This document shows positions 33,710 through 45,410 of a DNA stretch of 64,000 nucleotides, piece after piece (position 1 is the stretch's first letter; each line of letters starts with the position of its first letter). Origin of the DNA: Mastigamoeba balamuthi (lineage: Eukaryota > Evosea > Mastigamoebida > Mastigamoebidae); assembly GCA_902651635.1 (NCBI GenBank), contig CACRSC010000033.1, positions 197,946 to 261,945 of the forward strand, read 5' to 3'. The position numbers were made by a program, and so were the translations under genes. Under the pieces are notes generated by a model. It had not been told where the DNA came from. It made no database searches and saw only the letters and a program-made list of their open reading frames with translations.

Positions 33710-35613
33710 ATGGGGCGCGTGAGGTTCGTGTGGTGGCTGTTCTGCGTGTGCTTCAGCCTGGCGGGCGTGCAGTTCTGCTACTCGATCCAGTTTGCGCTGG
33801 GCACGCCGCTGTTCCACGACGAGCTGCACCTCGACCCCTCGACCATCTCGATCATCCTCTCGACGGCCGGGCCCATCAGCGGCCTCATCGTCCAGCCCGT
33901 CGTCGGCGCCTGGAGCGACTCGCTGCGCTCGCGCTGGGGCCGCCGCAGGCCGTTTGTCGCTGTCGGCGCCTTCTTCTGCGCCGCCGGCATGGCCCTCATC
34001 GCCGCCAGCGTCGACCTCGGCAAGCTCCTCGGCGACGACGAGAAGAGCGAGCGCCCCGGCGACCACAAGTACGCCATCGCCTTCGCCATCACCGGTGCGC
34101 CCGCCCCTCAGTGGCTCCCCCCCCCTGCTCGCTGCCTCCGAGCTCTGCACCTCTGCTCTATTTCCTGTTGAGTGGGGGGACGTGTGTGCTGGGGCTGTGG
34201 GTATCTCCTGTCCGCAAGTGAGAAACTGGCCCCTCTCGGGGGGCGACGGGGCACCGCTGGGAGTACCCGCGCTTCCCCCAGCGGCTGGGGCCTTCCCCAC
34301 ACCCCCACACCGAGCCCCCCAGCCCGAAAGAGGAGAGGGCGCCCCGAGTCTGCTTTTTTTCTCTGTTGTCTGTGCGGGTTCAAAGAGTGCACGTTGCGCT
34401 GCGATGGGGCACTCGGAGGGGGCTTGCTGACGCAGCGGGGGGCGGCAGGGCTGTGGATCATGAACCTCTTTGTCAACACGATCCAGGGCCCCGCGCGCGC
34501 CATCGTCGCCGACATCGTGCCCGCCGACAAGCAGCAGGACGGCAACGCGATGGTCAGCGGCGTCATGGGCATCGCCGCCATCGTCGCCAACGTCATGGGC
34601 GCGCAGCTGTTCCTGACGGCGGCCCCCTACCGCAACCTCTTCGCCATCGGCGTCGTCTGCGTGCTGCTCAGCGCCATCCCGACGCTCGTCGTCGCCAAGG
34701 AGGGCCTGCCCCCCATGGGCTCGGACGACGACACGCAGCGCGCGGGCGCCTGCGGCGTCTTCGGCAAGATCTTCATGGCCTTTGCGACGATCCCGCGCAA
34801 GATGGTCATCGTCGTCGTCGTCTTCTTCCTCAGCTGGTGTGCCTACTCGCCCTACATGATCTACATCACCGACTACTTCGGCGTACGCCGCATCCCCCCT
34901 GCCTCGTGGGGCAGCGAACAGCAGCTCACTGACGCCGGGATGCGCGCGTGCAGGTCGAGATCTACAAGGGGAGCACGAGCCACGACCTCAAGGAGAGGTA
35001 CCAGCTGGGCGTCCAGATGGGCATGTACGGCCTGGCCGTGTTCGCGGCCGTGCAGTGGCTTTTCTCGTTTGTGCTCTCGCCCATCGTCAACAAGGCGGGC
35101 CCCGCCATCACGTTCGCCGTCACGCAGGCGCTCGCGACGGGCGCGTTTGTGGGGTTCTACTTCCTGGCGCGCTCGGGCCTCAGCCTGACGTGGATGGTCG
35201 CCATCGCCTTCACGCTGATGGGCACCATCGCCATCAACTTCACCACGATGAACAGCGTGCCGTTCGGGCTCGTCCGCGGCCTGACGGGCAACAAGGACGC
35301 CGGCCTCTACATGGGCGTCCTCAACGCCGCCAGCGTCGTCTCGCAGACGGCCACGAACCTGATCGCCGGCGTCATCATCAGCAAGGCCCCCCACGACGCG
35401 CCCAACCACAACGAGAACGTCTCGTACGGCATCCTCCTCGGCGCCGCGCTCTCGGTGCTCGCCGTCTTCGCCGCGCTGTTCCTGCCGAGGCCCGTCGACG
35501 AGACGGCGATCCTCTCGGAGCGCCAGCCGCTCATCAACAGCGACGAGGGCGTCAAGGAGAAGGCCCCCGCCGGCGAGAGCTCTTCGGTGTACGGATCGAC
35601 GACGTCCGTTTAA
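33710..35613 (+). CDS. SLC45-type (sucrose/proton symporter-like) MFS transporter
   Basis: Three exons (33710-34094, 34449-34882, 34954-35613) give 492 aa with about 12 membrane spans. The family signature after the second span, GAWSDSLRSRWGRRRPFVAV, matches the GxxSDxxxxRxGRRRPF motif of sucrose transporters and SLC45 proteins. The NTIQGPARAIVADIVP motif matches the conserved NxxQGPxRAlvxDl of the same family. The protein is expected in a membrane, moving sugars with protons. The first intron is 354 bp, the longest in the window. The start at 33710 has good similarity right after it, but an upstream exon is possible. Confidence 0.85.
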
Positions 35614-35958
35614 ACAGGAGGTCTACTCAGTCGTGCTCTGCTCACTGCGTGATGAACTAATTGTGCACAAGCAATCGTTGCCTCTGAGTACCCACCACTC
35701 CCACCCCCGTTCCTTGACTAGCAGCCAAGCCAACCCTGCTCGAATCACTGGCCGGAGTTCTGTGGAGCAACTCTTGGTGCCAACAGTGACCGAAATACTT
35801 AACCACAAGAAACCCTGATTTACACATACACAAACGAGCAAGATCAGATTGCCTTGGGCTGTGGTAAGTCAACCTTCCGAGGGAACTGGAAAGGTCAACA
35901 GTCGCAATCCTCCATGGTATTTGCACTACTCGGGGGACTGCTGAGATAAGCGGTGGTA
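35614..35958. other. Convergent intergenic region
   Basis: Separates the 3' ends of the transporter and the M4 peptidase gene. No gene or RNA recognised. Confidence 0.3.
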
Positions 35959-38384
35959 TCACCTCCTCTCATCGGGCCACGGCGGCGGGTTTGGCTCGTC
36001 CTTGAACTGCTGGAGTGCAGCGTTGTAGTCGGCCTTGAAGGTGGCCACGTCCGAATACAGCACCGAGCGGCTGGAGATGTCCAGGACGGTCGTCGTGGCA
36101 TTGCCGCCGTCCTTGCTCTTCCTTCGGTAGTTCTCGATGACCAGGTGCCACTTGATCGTCAGGCACCCGATGGCGTCGCTCGTCCCCAACGTGGGGTTGT
36201 AGTTCATGCACAGGAACACGATGCGCTCCTGGGGGTCGTTGTAGTTCTGGCTGTCCGCGGGATTGAGGGTGTTGACGATGTTCGAGAGCAGCGCCTCGAT
36301 GCTCTCAGGCGCGATCCCGCGGACTACAGAGGCGCAAGCCACCTTGCCCAGCTGCACATAGAGCCGCTTCAGGGCGTCCACAGACGTGTAGTTGCCCCTG
36401 TTAGTGGGCTCCGTGTGCTGCCACCCGGTGAAACTCGGGCGGTTGGCCCACAGCCAGTCGAAGTGGTCCTGTCTCTGGATGTACTGTAGGAACGGCGAGT
36501 ATTGGTCCCCTCCAGCGGGGTCAGGCTCCCACTGACCCGCGATGTCGCACAGCTGCATGCCAGTGGCCTGGAACGCGAGCTTTGCAGCCCTGGAGTCGGG
36601 GGCCACAATGGACTGGTGCTGCAGCCCCGGCGGCGCGAAGACGCCGAACACCTGGGCTGCCCCGTCGTGCGGCCACTCTGCCTTGACGTCGTTGATGAAC
36701 ATCCGAAGGTTGTCGAGGCTCGCCAGCTGGCACGTCAGGCCCACCGAGTGCAGTTGCCTCTGCAGCAGCTCGGCCGAGGCCTTGGTCGGGGTGCAGGGCA
36801 CCAGTCGGAGTGGTATCTTCTTTCTCTGGAATCCGCCTTTCTTTGGCGGCTGTGGCTGTGGCTGCGGCTGCGGCTGTGGCTGATCAGGCGTCTGAGGGGC
36901 TGGTGGCTGCGGCTGGGGCTGCGGCTGGGGCTGAGGCTGAGGCTGAGGCTGCGGTTTCTGATCGGGACACTTCGGGGGCTCTGGCTGCGGCTTTGGCTGA
37001 TCGGGTACCTGCGGCGAGGGAGGCGGCACCTTCTCGGGAGACTGCTGATCTGGAGGCGGCCTGGTTGGATCTGGGACCTGAGGGACTGGCTGCGGGCGAT
37101 CACTCGAGTCCTTTGGTGGCTTTGACGGGTCCTGAGGGACCTGGTCTGATGGGGATGGGGGTGTTCCACTCGGTACACGGGGCAGCGAGGGAACCCTGCT
37201 GATCACAACTCCCCTCTGGAGGCCAACACACTCCCACGCGTGCGCCACAGTGTCCGCAGCCTCCGTTCCGAACAGCCCACAGGCGAAGAAGACCGACAGA
37301 GATGCGAACTCCTCGAAGGTGGCGTTGGAGGCCAGTCCACGGTCGCACAGGGTGGTGTACCAGATGCGCCCAGACCTCTCCCACGAGTTGCCACCCAGCC
37401 CCATACTCGCCAGGAAGAACGCCTTGTTGGGAATCCCCGAGTTGATGTGGACGCCCCCGCTGTCCTGCGTCGTGCTCACGTACTGGGCCATGTGGCTGAC
37501 CTGGGGGTCCCTCCCGAGGATCCTGTCGTTGTAGGCCGTCCCCGGGTCGGAAAGCGAGCGGAGGGCCTTGCCCGCGACAGCGGGACCGAAGAGACCGCTG
37601 CCGATGAGCCAGTCGGCGGAGTGGACGTCCTGCCGGAGACTCCACTGCTTCACCATCGATCCGAACACGTCGGAGATAGACTCGTTGAGAGCCCCCGGCT
37701 GGCCCTCGAGCTCGAGCCCCGCCGTGTACATCGTCACGCCGTGCATCAGCTCGTGCGCGACGACGTCGACGCAGCTCGTCAACGACTTGAAGATGCTTCC
37801 ATCGCCGTCCCCGAACACCAACTGGAGCCCTAGGAAAAAACAACCGCCCTCTTTACAAATGCAGGGGACCGCAGAACACACAACAGAACAAAAAACAACA
37901 GCCAAGAGAAACGAAACAAACAACAAAGCAGGGCGAGAAACGAGATTTCACCATTCCAGAAGCAGTTCTGGAAGCGTGTGCCGTAGTGGACGGTCCCCAG
38001 CAGCTTCATGCCGTAGCCGTCGAGGCTGTTGCGGCGGAAGACCCGCGAGAAGAAGTCGAACGTGGCCCCGAGGGCCTCGTAGCACTCGTTGGCCGCAGCG
38101 TCGCCGGCGACCTCGGGCCCGCCCTCGGAGCGCACGACGGCCCCGGGCAGCACGTCCGTGCGGCCGGCCGAGCACACGATGCGGCTCCTGGTGACCTTGG
38201 CCGTCAGGGGCGTCGCGAACGTGTGGCCGTGCGACAGCGTGATCGAGCGGCGGGCCTGCAGCAGCCCGTTGCACAGCTCGAGCGTCCCGCGGGCAGCGGA
38301 CCGCAGGTCCTCGGGCAGCTCCGGGCACCCCGCGAGGGTCTCGAGCAGGTGCGGGGGGAGGATGGGGCTGAAGCACGACTGCAT
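35959..38384 (-). CDS. Protealysin-like M4 metallopeptidase with extra C-terminal domain
   Basis: Two exons (38384-37952, 37829-35959; intron 122 bp) encode 767 aa. The first 45 residues (MQSCFSPILPPHLLETLAG ... LRSAARGTLEL) match the short propeptide of protealysin-type thermolysins, which supports this start and explains the lack of a signal peptide. The M4 domain is complete: zinc site VAHELMHGVT, downstream Glu in GALNESISDVFG and the His motif DSGGVHINSG. A Pro/Gln-rich linker of about 100 residues (36840-37150) follows. Then comes a 260-residue domain I do not recognise, shared only with the truncated copy at 19442-20841. M4 protealysins are essentially bacterial, so the peptidase part was probably acquired by transfer, then gained an intron and a new domain. 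Confidence 0.85.
36840..37150 (-). repeat. Pro/Gln-rich linker repeat
   Basis: A low-complexity coding tract of QPQPQ and PDQP-type units made of near-perfect ggctg/cggctg hexamer repeats. It links the peptidase to the C-terminal domain. The truncated paralogue has a Pro/Gln/Thr-rich linker at the same place but without the simple hexamers. Confidence 0.75.
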
Positions 38385-39039
38385 GGTCTTGCGAGGGCCC
38401 CTTGGGCTTGCGCGTGCGCCCGACACGAAGGAATGAACCGTTGTCGTCTCAAATAACGGCCAGCAACGTCACGCGTGGTTTTTTCGCGTGGCGAAAACGC
38501 GGCCGAGAAAAGCGAATTCCGTCAAGAAATGTATGGAAAACCGACCGTCAGAGTGACGATCGGCGCACGAGGTCCCGCGTGCCCAGATCAGCACTACAGA
38601 CGGGTCTGGGTCTGCCCTCGGTTGCCCTCATTCCCCCAGTCTACTCCACCTGCTTGGTGAGCTCACTGCCTCGCAGAGCTGCCGGTTTGTCTCTCGGGCG
38701 TATCACCGGCCACAATGCAGACCGAGGGTGGCGGACATCCAGCTCACCCGGCAGATGCAATGCGAGCATAAGCGGACGGGAAACCACATCACAGAACTGC
38801 AGCAGTTCCGGCATGTCGGCGGTCAGTTGGTGGAACGCCACGCTTTCGTCCAACGAACAACGAATCGATTCGTTGTCCAAGTGCACAGGCGCAATTGGGC
38901 AGCTGTAACTGTGTTGCACACACATTCCGGTACCCATTTAGTAAAGGCCAAATATCGTGCACTCGAAATATCTTGTGTGCTTACGCCATTCTCGTGTTGC
39001 CTCCCTGTTGCCCGCAGTCCTTCCTGCCCCACTCGGCCC
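38385..39039. promoter_or_regulatory. Divergent promoter region
   Basis: Shared by the M4 gene (leftward) and the first receptor gene (rightward). No gene recognised. Short open frames only. Confidence 0.3.
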
Positions 39040-41235
39040 ATGATGCACAAGGGGATTCCAGTGCTAGCGCTGCTCGCAGCCATCGTGGCACGCACAGCCC
39101 TCGGGGCCGCGCCGACCAACGAGTGCGTGGACCCCGTGGACGACTTCCACCCGTCGGTGGACTACATGGCCGCGTGGCGCACAGCTCTGGTGTTCCGCTA
39201 CGCCGACTACATCGGCAACATCACCGTCGGCAACAACTACGTCACCGCCGACATATACCAGACCGACTACGCTCGCCGCGGCGGGTTCCAGCCGATGGCG
39301 TTTGTGCTGTGCGGGACCAAGGCGCCCGAGAGCGTGACGGCGGGGAGGACGTCTGTGTTTGTGCCCGTCAAGACGTTCGGCGAGACGGAGACGCCGGCGT
39401 ACGGGCACGTCGAGAGGCTCGGGCAGCTGGCGAAGCTGGTGGCGTTCGAGACGCCCGGGTACGTCGTCGACGACGACTTCCAGAGGCTCGTGAGCTCGGG
39501 GCAGATCAAGGGCTTCGCCTGCGACGCCTCGGTCACCAACGCCACCCTTTGCGTACGACGCCTCACCGCTGGGTTCTACTACGCACCTGACCACGATCGC
39601 CTCTCGCGTCTTTGCTGCACCTTTGGCGCCATCAGTTTTGCTTTTCTTTTGGGGGCGAAAAACAACGTCCTTTCCACACTTTTTCGCTTGTGTTGATCCC
39701 GCACAACAATCCAGCTCGATACAGCCATCAATGCCTAACGAGCGGTTTCCCCAGGCCTCGTGGACGGGGTGCTCGTGGTCCAGCTGGACCAGTTCGTGCA
39801 GCGGCTCGAACATCACGAGGCTCAACGAGATCGCCCCCTCGGTGCTGTTCACGGGCCCGATGCAGTACGGCACGTACGACCTCGCCAAGATGCCCAAGAT
39901 CCCCGTGCCCGGCGCCTTCGAGGACGAGGTCCTGGGACTGGCCGAGTACGTGAAGCTGTACGCGCTGGTGACGATGCGGAGCCCCAAGGTGGCGGTGAAC
40001 ATGTTCGAGATGGCGGTGGCGAGCTACGAGATGACCAAGAGCCTCGCCAGCAAGGCCACCCGCAGGCCCCTCGTGTGGGTGGGCTACCCGTACGGTTCCA
40101 CGTGGTACTTCTCCAAGACGCAGACGTACACTGCGAGGCTGCTGGAGGACGCGGGGGCCGACTACATCTTCCAGCGCGACACGCTGCACAAGCTGCCGCG
40201 GTCGCTGCAGAGGAACATGTCCGTCGGGAGCTGCCCGGCGACCGACCAGTGGATGTCGACGTTCTACGCTCCCGACGTGGACTTCTGGTACAACAACGGC
40301 CTCGCGGCCGGCCAGGCGACCACCAGCGAGCTGCTCAACTCGTACAAGTCGGTCAACATTGACTTCAAGGTACGTCCAAGCAACAACGCAGTATCTAGGG
40401 AATGGGGTGGCGTTTACCACGTCACGACAGAAACCAGCCCGAAAGACTACTCCTCACCAATCGCGTGTCTGGACAGTCGTGGAGGTCCGTGCGCTGCGGC
40501 AGTGTCATCGGGAACAACAAACTGCAGGCAGGACCGCCGTACTTCGGGAACCCCATCTTCAGCGAGGGCCCCTCGAGGCCCGACGTGATGCTCAAGGACC
40601 TCGTGAAGATCCTGCACCCCGAGGTCACCATCCCCCACGAGCCCGTCTACCTCCGCGTCCTCGACCGCGAGAACGCCCCCTGGCCCGACGACTGCCCCAT
40701 GCAGTCCTCGGTGACTCCCGTCGAGCCCCCGAGCGGCAAGGTCAGGGTCAACGCCGTCGTCCTGGTCTCCGGCGTGCTGCAGCACGAGTTTATGTCGCGC
40801 TACACGACGTTCCGCGCACAGTGCGCTGCCGACATCGAGGCGGACAGCGCGACAGACCTGTCGGTGACGGTGGTCAGCGACGAGGAGGACGACGACACGC
40901 CGGCGGTGCGCATCGCGATGCACGCGGTGGTGTCGCCGTCGGGGCGGAGCGCGTCGAAGATCATCGAGCACTCGCAGCGGTGGCTGAGCGAGGCGATGAA
41001 GCTGCCCGACGCCAGCAAGGCGACGTTTGCGACGGCGCCGTACCTGACAGGGGAGGTGCCCGAGGACAAGCGGCTGAGCGGAGGAGCCATCGCGGGGATT
41101 GTGATTGGGTCGGTGGCTGGGGCGGTGATCCTGGCGTGCGTGGCGGGGTACGCAGCGTACAGGTTTGGGTGGAGGCGTGGGTACGAGTCCATTGACGACA
41201 AGAACGTCCAGCAGCAGCCGCAGCCCGCAGCATGA
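39040..41235 (+). CDS. Receptor-like type I membrane protein with FepB/TroA-like ectodomain, copy 1
   Basis: Three exons (39040-39552, 39755-40369, 40477-41235) encode 628 aa. A signal peptide (GIPVLALLAAIVARTALG) leads into an ectodomain of two lobes joined by a helix. The features resemble bacterial ABC-type siderophore- or haem-binding proteins (PF01497): ETPGYVVDDDFQRL, LGLAEYVKLYALV, and RPDVMLKDLVKILHPE, which matches the family's RPDLVLxDLxxILHP ending. A further 120-residue beta/alpha module follows (SEA-like spacing). Then comes one membrane span (GGAIAGIVIGSVAGAVILAC) and a short tail containing RRGYESIDD. It may bind or import iron complexes or act as a receptor. This is inference from fold. 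Confidence 0.7.
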
Positions 41236-41619
41236 GGCTGATCAGCCATCCGTATCTCCAAACTGCAAGACAGTCAAGACAGTACACCACACGAGAGATG
41301 CTCAGCAGCGAAGTGGCTGCCAGAACGCATGTCATGCCAGACACACACCAACGCGATGAACATGCCAATGTGTCAGCAATTCGCTGTCAATTGCCGACAT
41401 CTTTGGGAGTCGGCACAGAGCCCAAATCATTGCACAGAGCACGAGATCCTCTCAGAAGTGCTTCTGCCAACTGCCCAGGCGCAGCTGATTCGGTGGCCGA
41501 GACACGCACATCGCCAGCGAGATTCTTTTTTTTGAAAATCTCCGATACCTCGCTTTTTCTTTTTCGTTAACAAACCAAAGCGGAGTGGCCTCTATTTTGA
41601 GGCTCTGCAGACCTCGACG
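41236..41619. promoter_or_regulatory. Spacer between tandem receptor genes
   Basis: Not obviously similar to the region upstream of copy 1. No gene recognised. Confidence 0.3.
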
Positions 41620-43792
41620 ATGCACAAGGGAATTGCCGTCTCACTGGCGCTGCTCGCAGCCACCGCGGCACGCACGGCCCTGGGGGTCGCGCCGACCAAC
41701 GATTGCGTGGACCCCGTGGACGACTTTGACGCGTCGGTGGACTACATGGCCGCGTGGCGCACAGCTCTGGTGTTCCGCTACGCCGACTACATCGGCAACA
41801 TCACCGTCGGCAACAACTACGTCACCGCCGACATCTACCAGACAGACTACTCCAGCCGCGGCGGGTTCCAGCCGATGGCGTTTGTGCTGTGCGGGACCAA
41901 GGCGCCCGAGAGCGTGACGGCGGGGAGGACGTCGGTGTTTGTGCCCGTCAAGACGTTCGGCGAGACGGAGACGCCGCAGTTCGGGCACGTCGAGAGGCTG
42001 GGGCAGCTGGCGAAGCTGGTGGCGTTCGAGACGCCCGGGTACGTTGTCGACGACGACTTCCAGAGGCTCGTGAGCTCCGGGAATATCAAGGGCTTCGCCT
42101 GCGACGCCTCGGTCACCAACGCCACCATCTGCGTACGGCACCGTCGTGCCCTGCCCTACCCTGCTCCCCCTGTGGCTCTGCCACCTTGCCCTATTTTTGT
42201 ATTGCGGGGATCGCTGCTGTGTATGCCATCCCGATCGCTCCCGAGTTAGCCAGCCACGAGAACTGCGAAAAGACCCTCTTTGGAAAGGAGCCCACAATCC
42301 CGGCATTGAGCACACTTCTCGCATGACGTGCACCGCAGGCCTCGTGGACGGGGTGCTCGTGGTCCAGCTGGACCAGTTCGTGCAGCGGCGCGAACATCAC
42401 GAGGCTCAACGAGATCGCCCCCTCTGTGCTGTTCACTGGGCCGCTGCAGTACGGCACGTACGACCTCGCCAAGATGCCCAAGATCCCCGTGCCCGGCGCC
42501 CTCGAGGACGAGGTCCTGGGACTGGCCGAGTACGTGAAGCTGTACGCGCTGGTGACGATGCGGAGCCCCAAGGTGGCGGTGAACATGTTCGAGATGGCGG
42601 TGGCGAGCTACGAGATGACCAAGAGCCTCGCCAGCAAGGCCACCCGCAGGCCCCTCGTGTGGGTGGGCTATCCGTACGGTTCCACATGGTACTACACCAA
42701 GACGAAGACGTACACTGCGAGGCTGTTGGAGGACGCAGGGGCCGACTACATCTTCCAGCGCGACACGCTGAGCAAGCTGCCGCAGTCGCTGCAGAGGAAC
42801 ATGTCGATTGGGAGCTGCCCGGCGACCGACAAGTGGATGTCCGTCTTCTACGCCGCGGATGCTGATTTTTGGTACAACAACGGACTTGGAGCCGACCAGA
42901 CGACTACCAGCCAAATGCTCGCCTCGTACAACAAGACGGACATCGAATTCAAGGTATTTATACCGCAAGCACCGAGGCAATGTGTCAAAAGCTCTGCGTT
43001 TGCGTACTCATGATGTGCTTCCTTCTGTCACAGTTGTGGAGGTCCGTGCGCTGCGGTAGTGTCATCGCTACCAACAAGCTCGCAGCAGGACCGCCGTACT
43101 TCGGGAACCCCATCTTCAGCGAGGGCCCAGCAACGCCAGACATAATGCTCAAGGACCTCGTGAAGATCCTGCACCCCGAGGTCACCATCCCCCACGAGCC
43201 CGTCTACCTCCGCGTCCTCGACCGCGAGAACGCCCCCTGGCCAGACGACTGCCCCATGCAGTCCTCCACTACACCCGCTGCGCCTCCGAGCGGCAAGGTC
43301 AGGGTCAACGCTGTTATCCTGGTCTCCGGCGTGCTGCAGCACGAGTTCATGTCGCGCTACACGACGTTCCGCGCACAGTGCGCTGCCGACGTCGAGGCGG
43401 ACAGCGCGACGGATTTGTCGGTGACGGTGGTCAGCGACGAGGAGGACGACGACGCACCCGCGGTGCGCATTGAGATGCATGTGGTGGTGTCGCCGTCGGG
43501 GCGGAGCGCGTCGAAGATCATCGAGCACTCGCAGAGGTGGCTGAGCGAGGCGATGAAGCTGCCCGACGCCAGCAAGGCGACGTTTGCGACGGCGCCGTAC
43601 CTGACAGGGGAGGTGCCCGAGGACAAGCGGCTGAGCGGAGGAGCCATCGCGGGGATTGTGATTGGGTCGGTGGCTGGGGCGGTGATCCTGGCGTGTGTGG
43701 CGGGGTACGCAGCGTACAGGTTTGGGTGGAGGCGTGGGTACGAGTCCATTGACGACAAGAACGTCCAGCGGCAGCCGCAACCGGCAACCTAA
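41620..43792 (+). CDS. Receptor-like type I membrane protein with FepB/TroA-like ectodomain, copy 2
   Basis: Tandem duplicate of the preceding gene, with the same exon structure (41620-42132, 42339-42953, 43034-43792) and the same length, 628 aa. Long runs of the exons are identical at the DNA level, for example about 120 bp around 42541-42660. The three exons have exactly the same sizes (513, 615 and 759 bp) in both copies. Introns 1 and 2 (206 and 80 bp) show no evident similarity to those of copy 1. The most different coding parts are around 42830-42950 and 43130. Membrane span and tail are nearly identical. The start has no second Met, unlike copy 1. Confidence 0.75.
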
Positions 43793-43945
43793 CACGACCT
43801 GCTAGCTGAGGATTCCTGCAGTCTGAAGCGCGGTGTGTCTCATGTGGTGTCGAGCACGCCGCCACTGATCAAATGACACTGCAGTTTTGCTTCCTCGATT
43901 TAATCCTCTGTGTTCAATTGATACCCTCATTCAAGTCTCCCTCCC

Positions 43946-44608
43946 TCAGTTGATGGTGATGCGGTGGACGTTCTCGGCGGGCTTCTGGGCCTGGGGCGGC
44001 TTGGGGACGGTCAGCTCGAGCACGCCGTCCTCGTACTTGGCGGCCAGCTGCTCGGGCTGCACGCCGTCGGGCAGCGCGAACGACCTCGTGAACTCACCGA
44101 AGCTGCGCTCCACGCGGTGCCACTTGTCCGTCTTGTCCGCCGTCTCCTCGCGCTTGCTCCCGTGCAGCACCAGCATCGGCGTGGGCCCGTCGCGCCTCAC
44201 CTCGACGCTCACGTCCTCCTTCTTGACGCCCGGCAGCTCTGCCCGGACGACGTACTCCTTCTCCGTCTCCTTCACGTCCACCCGGGGCCTCCACGCCGCC
44301 ACCGACCGGCAGCCGCGGCCGCTGCGCTTGGCGACGGCGCCCTGCTGCTTCGTTCCCTGGACGGCACCCTGCTGGGTCGTGGCCACGGCGCCCGACGTGC
44401 CGTCCTTGTTGGCCGAGTCGGAGCTCGGAGCTCCGTTCTCGAGGCGCTGCTGCTGCTGCTGCTGCTGCGGAACGTCGTCGACGTCCATGAGGGCGTCGTC
44501 GTTGAGGATGGAGTCCATGCGGCGAGAGAGGCGGTCCATCTCGCGCTCCATGCGGCGCATCTGGGCGAAGGGGTCCGCGAACAGGCCGAAGTCACTGAAC
44601 AGGCTCAT
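43946..44608 (-). CDS. Small heat-shock protein (Hsp20/alpha-crystallin), 220 aa
   Basis: An intronless gene. The N-terminal 105 residues include a poly-Gln run (QQQQQQQ) and a linker. The alpha-crystallin domain (about 108-205) has VKETEKEYVVRAELPGVKK, a central DKWHRVERSFGEFTRSFALP and the family's closing YEDGVLELTVPK. Such proteins hold unfolding proteins as oligomeric chaperones in the cytosol. The gene is transcribed away from a second Hsp20 gene that starts at 44979, so both may share one heat-responsive control region. Confidence 0.95.
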   Translation of the reverse strand: MSLFSDFGLFADPFAQMRRMEREMDRLSRRMDSILNDDALMDVDDVPQQQQQQQRLENGAPSSDSANKDGTSGAVATTQQGAVQGTKQQGAVAKRSGRGCRSVAAWRPRVDVKETEKEYVVRAELPGVKKEDVSVEVRRDGPTPMLVLHGSKREETADKTDKWHRVERSFGEFTRSFALPDGVQPEQLAAKYEDGVLELTVPKPPQAQKPAENVHRITIN

Positions 44609-44978
44609 TGTCGTTGAAAGTGTTGTAAGGGTGAAGTGAGTGGCTGCTAATCTGGTTGTGAGTGGTACGGATGGCTCTGCTTGACAGCTGGCGTGCTATT
44701 TGTTGAATGACACGGGGCTGCGGTGCGCTGGCAATTTAAGGCTGGTGGTCAGAGAATCTCCGCGAGTTCCCGCTGAAAATTCGATGAAAAGTCAGAGAAA
44801 AGTCGCGGGAATTTCGATACAGGGCGACCAAAACCAGGCGAGCTCCGGAGCGGTGTCATCACATTCAATCAGACAACGCACTTGAGAGTCAAGCACCCTC
44901 GAGCAACCATCGCACACCTACCAGCGCAACACAGCGCCAACAGCTAAGAAGCAGCAACCCCGCCAACACACAGCAGCA
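44609..44978. promoter_or_regulatory. Shared divergent promoter of two Hsp20 genes
   Basis: 370 bp between two heat-shock genes. It contains one exact inverted heat-shock half-site pair, GAAAATTC at 44775-44782 (GAAnnTTC), with further GAA and TTC triplets nearby at irregular spacing. A single pair is weak evidence, but the gene context supports a heat-shock-factor site. Confidence 0.4.
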
Positions 44979-45410
44979 ATGTCGATCCTGTTCGGGACCA
45001 GCCTGCTCGACGAGCTCAACGCCATGCACAAGCAGCTCGACACCATCGCCAACAACAGGAACGCCACCGCGGACGGCCAGTGCTGCGAGTGGGTCCCCGC
45101 GTGCGACCTGACCGAGACGGCCACGGGCTTCAGCATCGCCATGGACCTGCCGGGCGTCCGCAAGGAGGACGTCAGCATCGACCTCCACGAGGGCGTCCTC
45201 ATCGTCGCGGGCACCAGGGCCGCGGCGGCCCGCGCAGAGGGCACGCAGGCGCTGAGGACGGAGAGGCCGTGGGGCAAGTTCAGCAGGTCGTTCACGATGC
45301 CCCGCGGCGTCGAGCCCGCGGGCATCACCGCGTCGTTCGACAACGGCGTGCTGGTCGTCGGCATCGCCAAGCCCAAGGAGAGCATCCCCTACAAGGTCCA
45401 GATCAACTGA
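44979..45410 (+). CDS. Small heat-shock protein (Hsp20/alpha-crystallin), 143 aa
   Basis: A short intronless gene. The alpha-crystallin domain fills residues about 38-130, with TATGFSIAMDLPGVRKEDVS, WGKFSRSFTMPRGVEP and FDNGVLVVGIAKPK. It lacks the long N-terminal arm and poly-Gln of its neighbour, so the two are old paralogues rather than a recent duplicate. A C-terminal IPYKVQIN matches the usual short tail. Confidence 0.95.
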   Translation: MSILFGTSLLDELNAMHKQLDTIANNRNATADGQCCEWVPACDLTETATGFSIAMDLPGVRKEDVSIDLHEGVLIVAGTRAAAARAEGTQALRTERPWGKFSRSFTMPRGVEPAGITASFDNGVLVVGIAKPKESIPYKVQIN

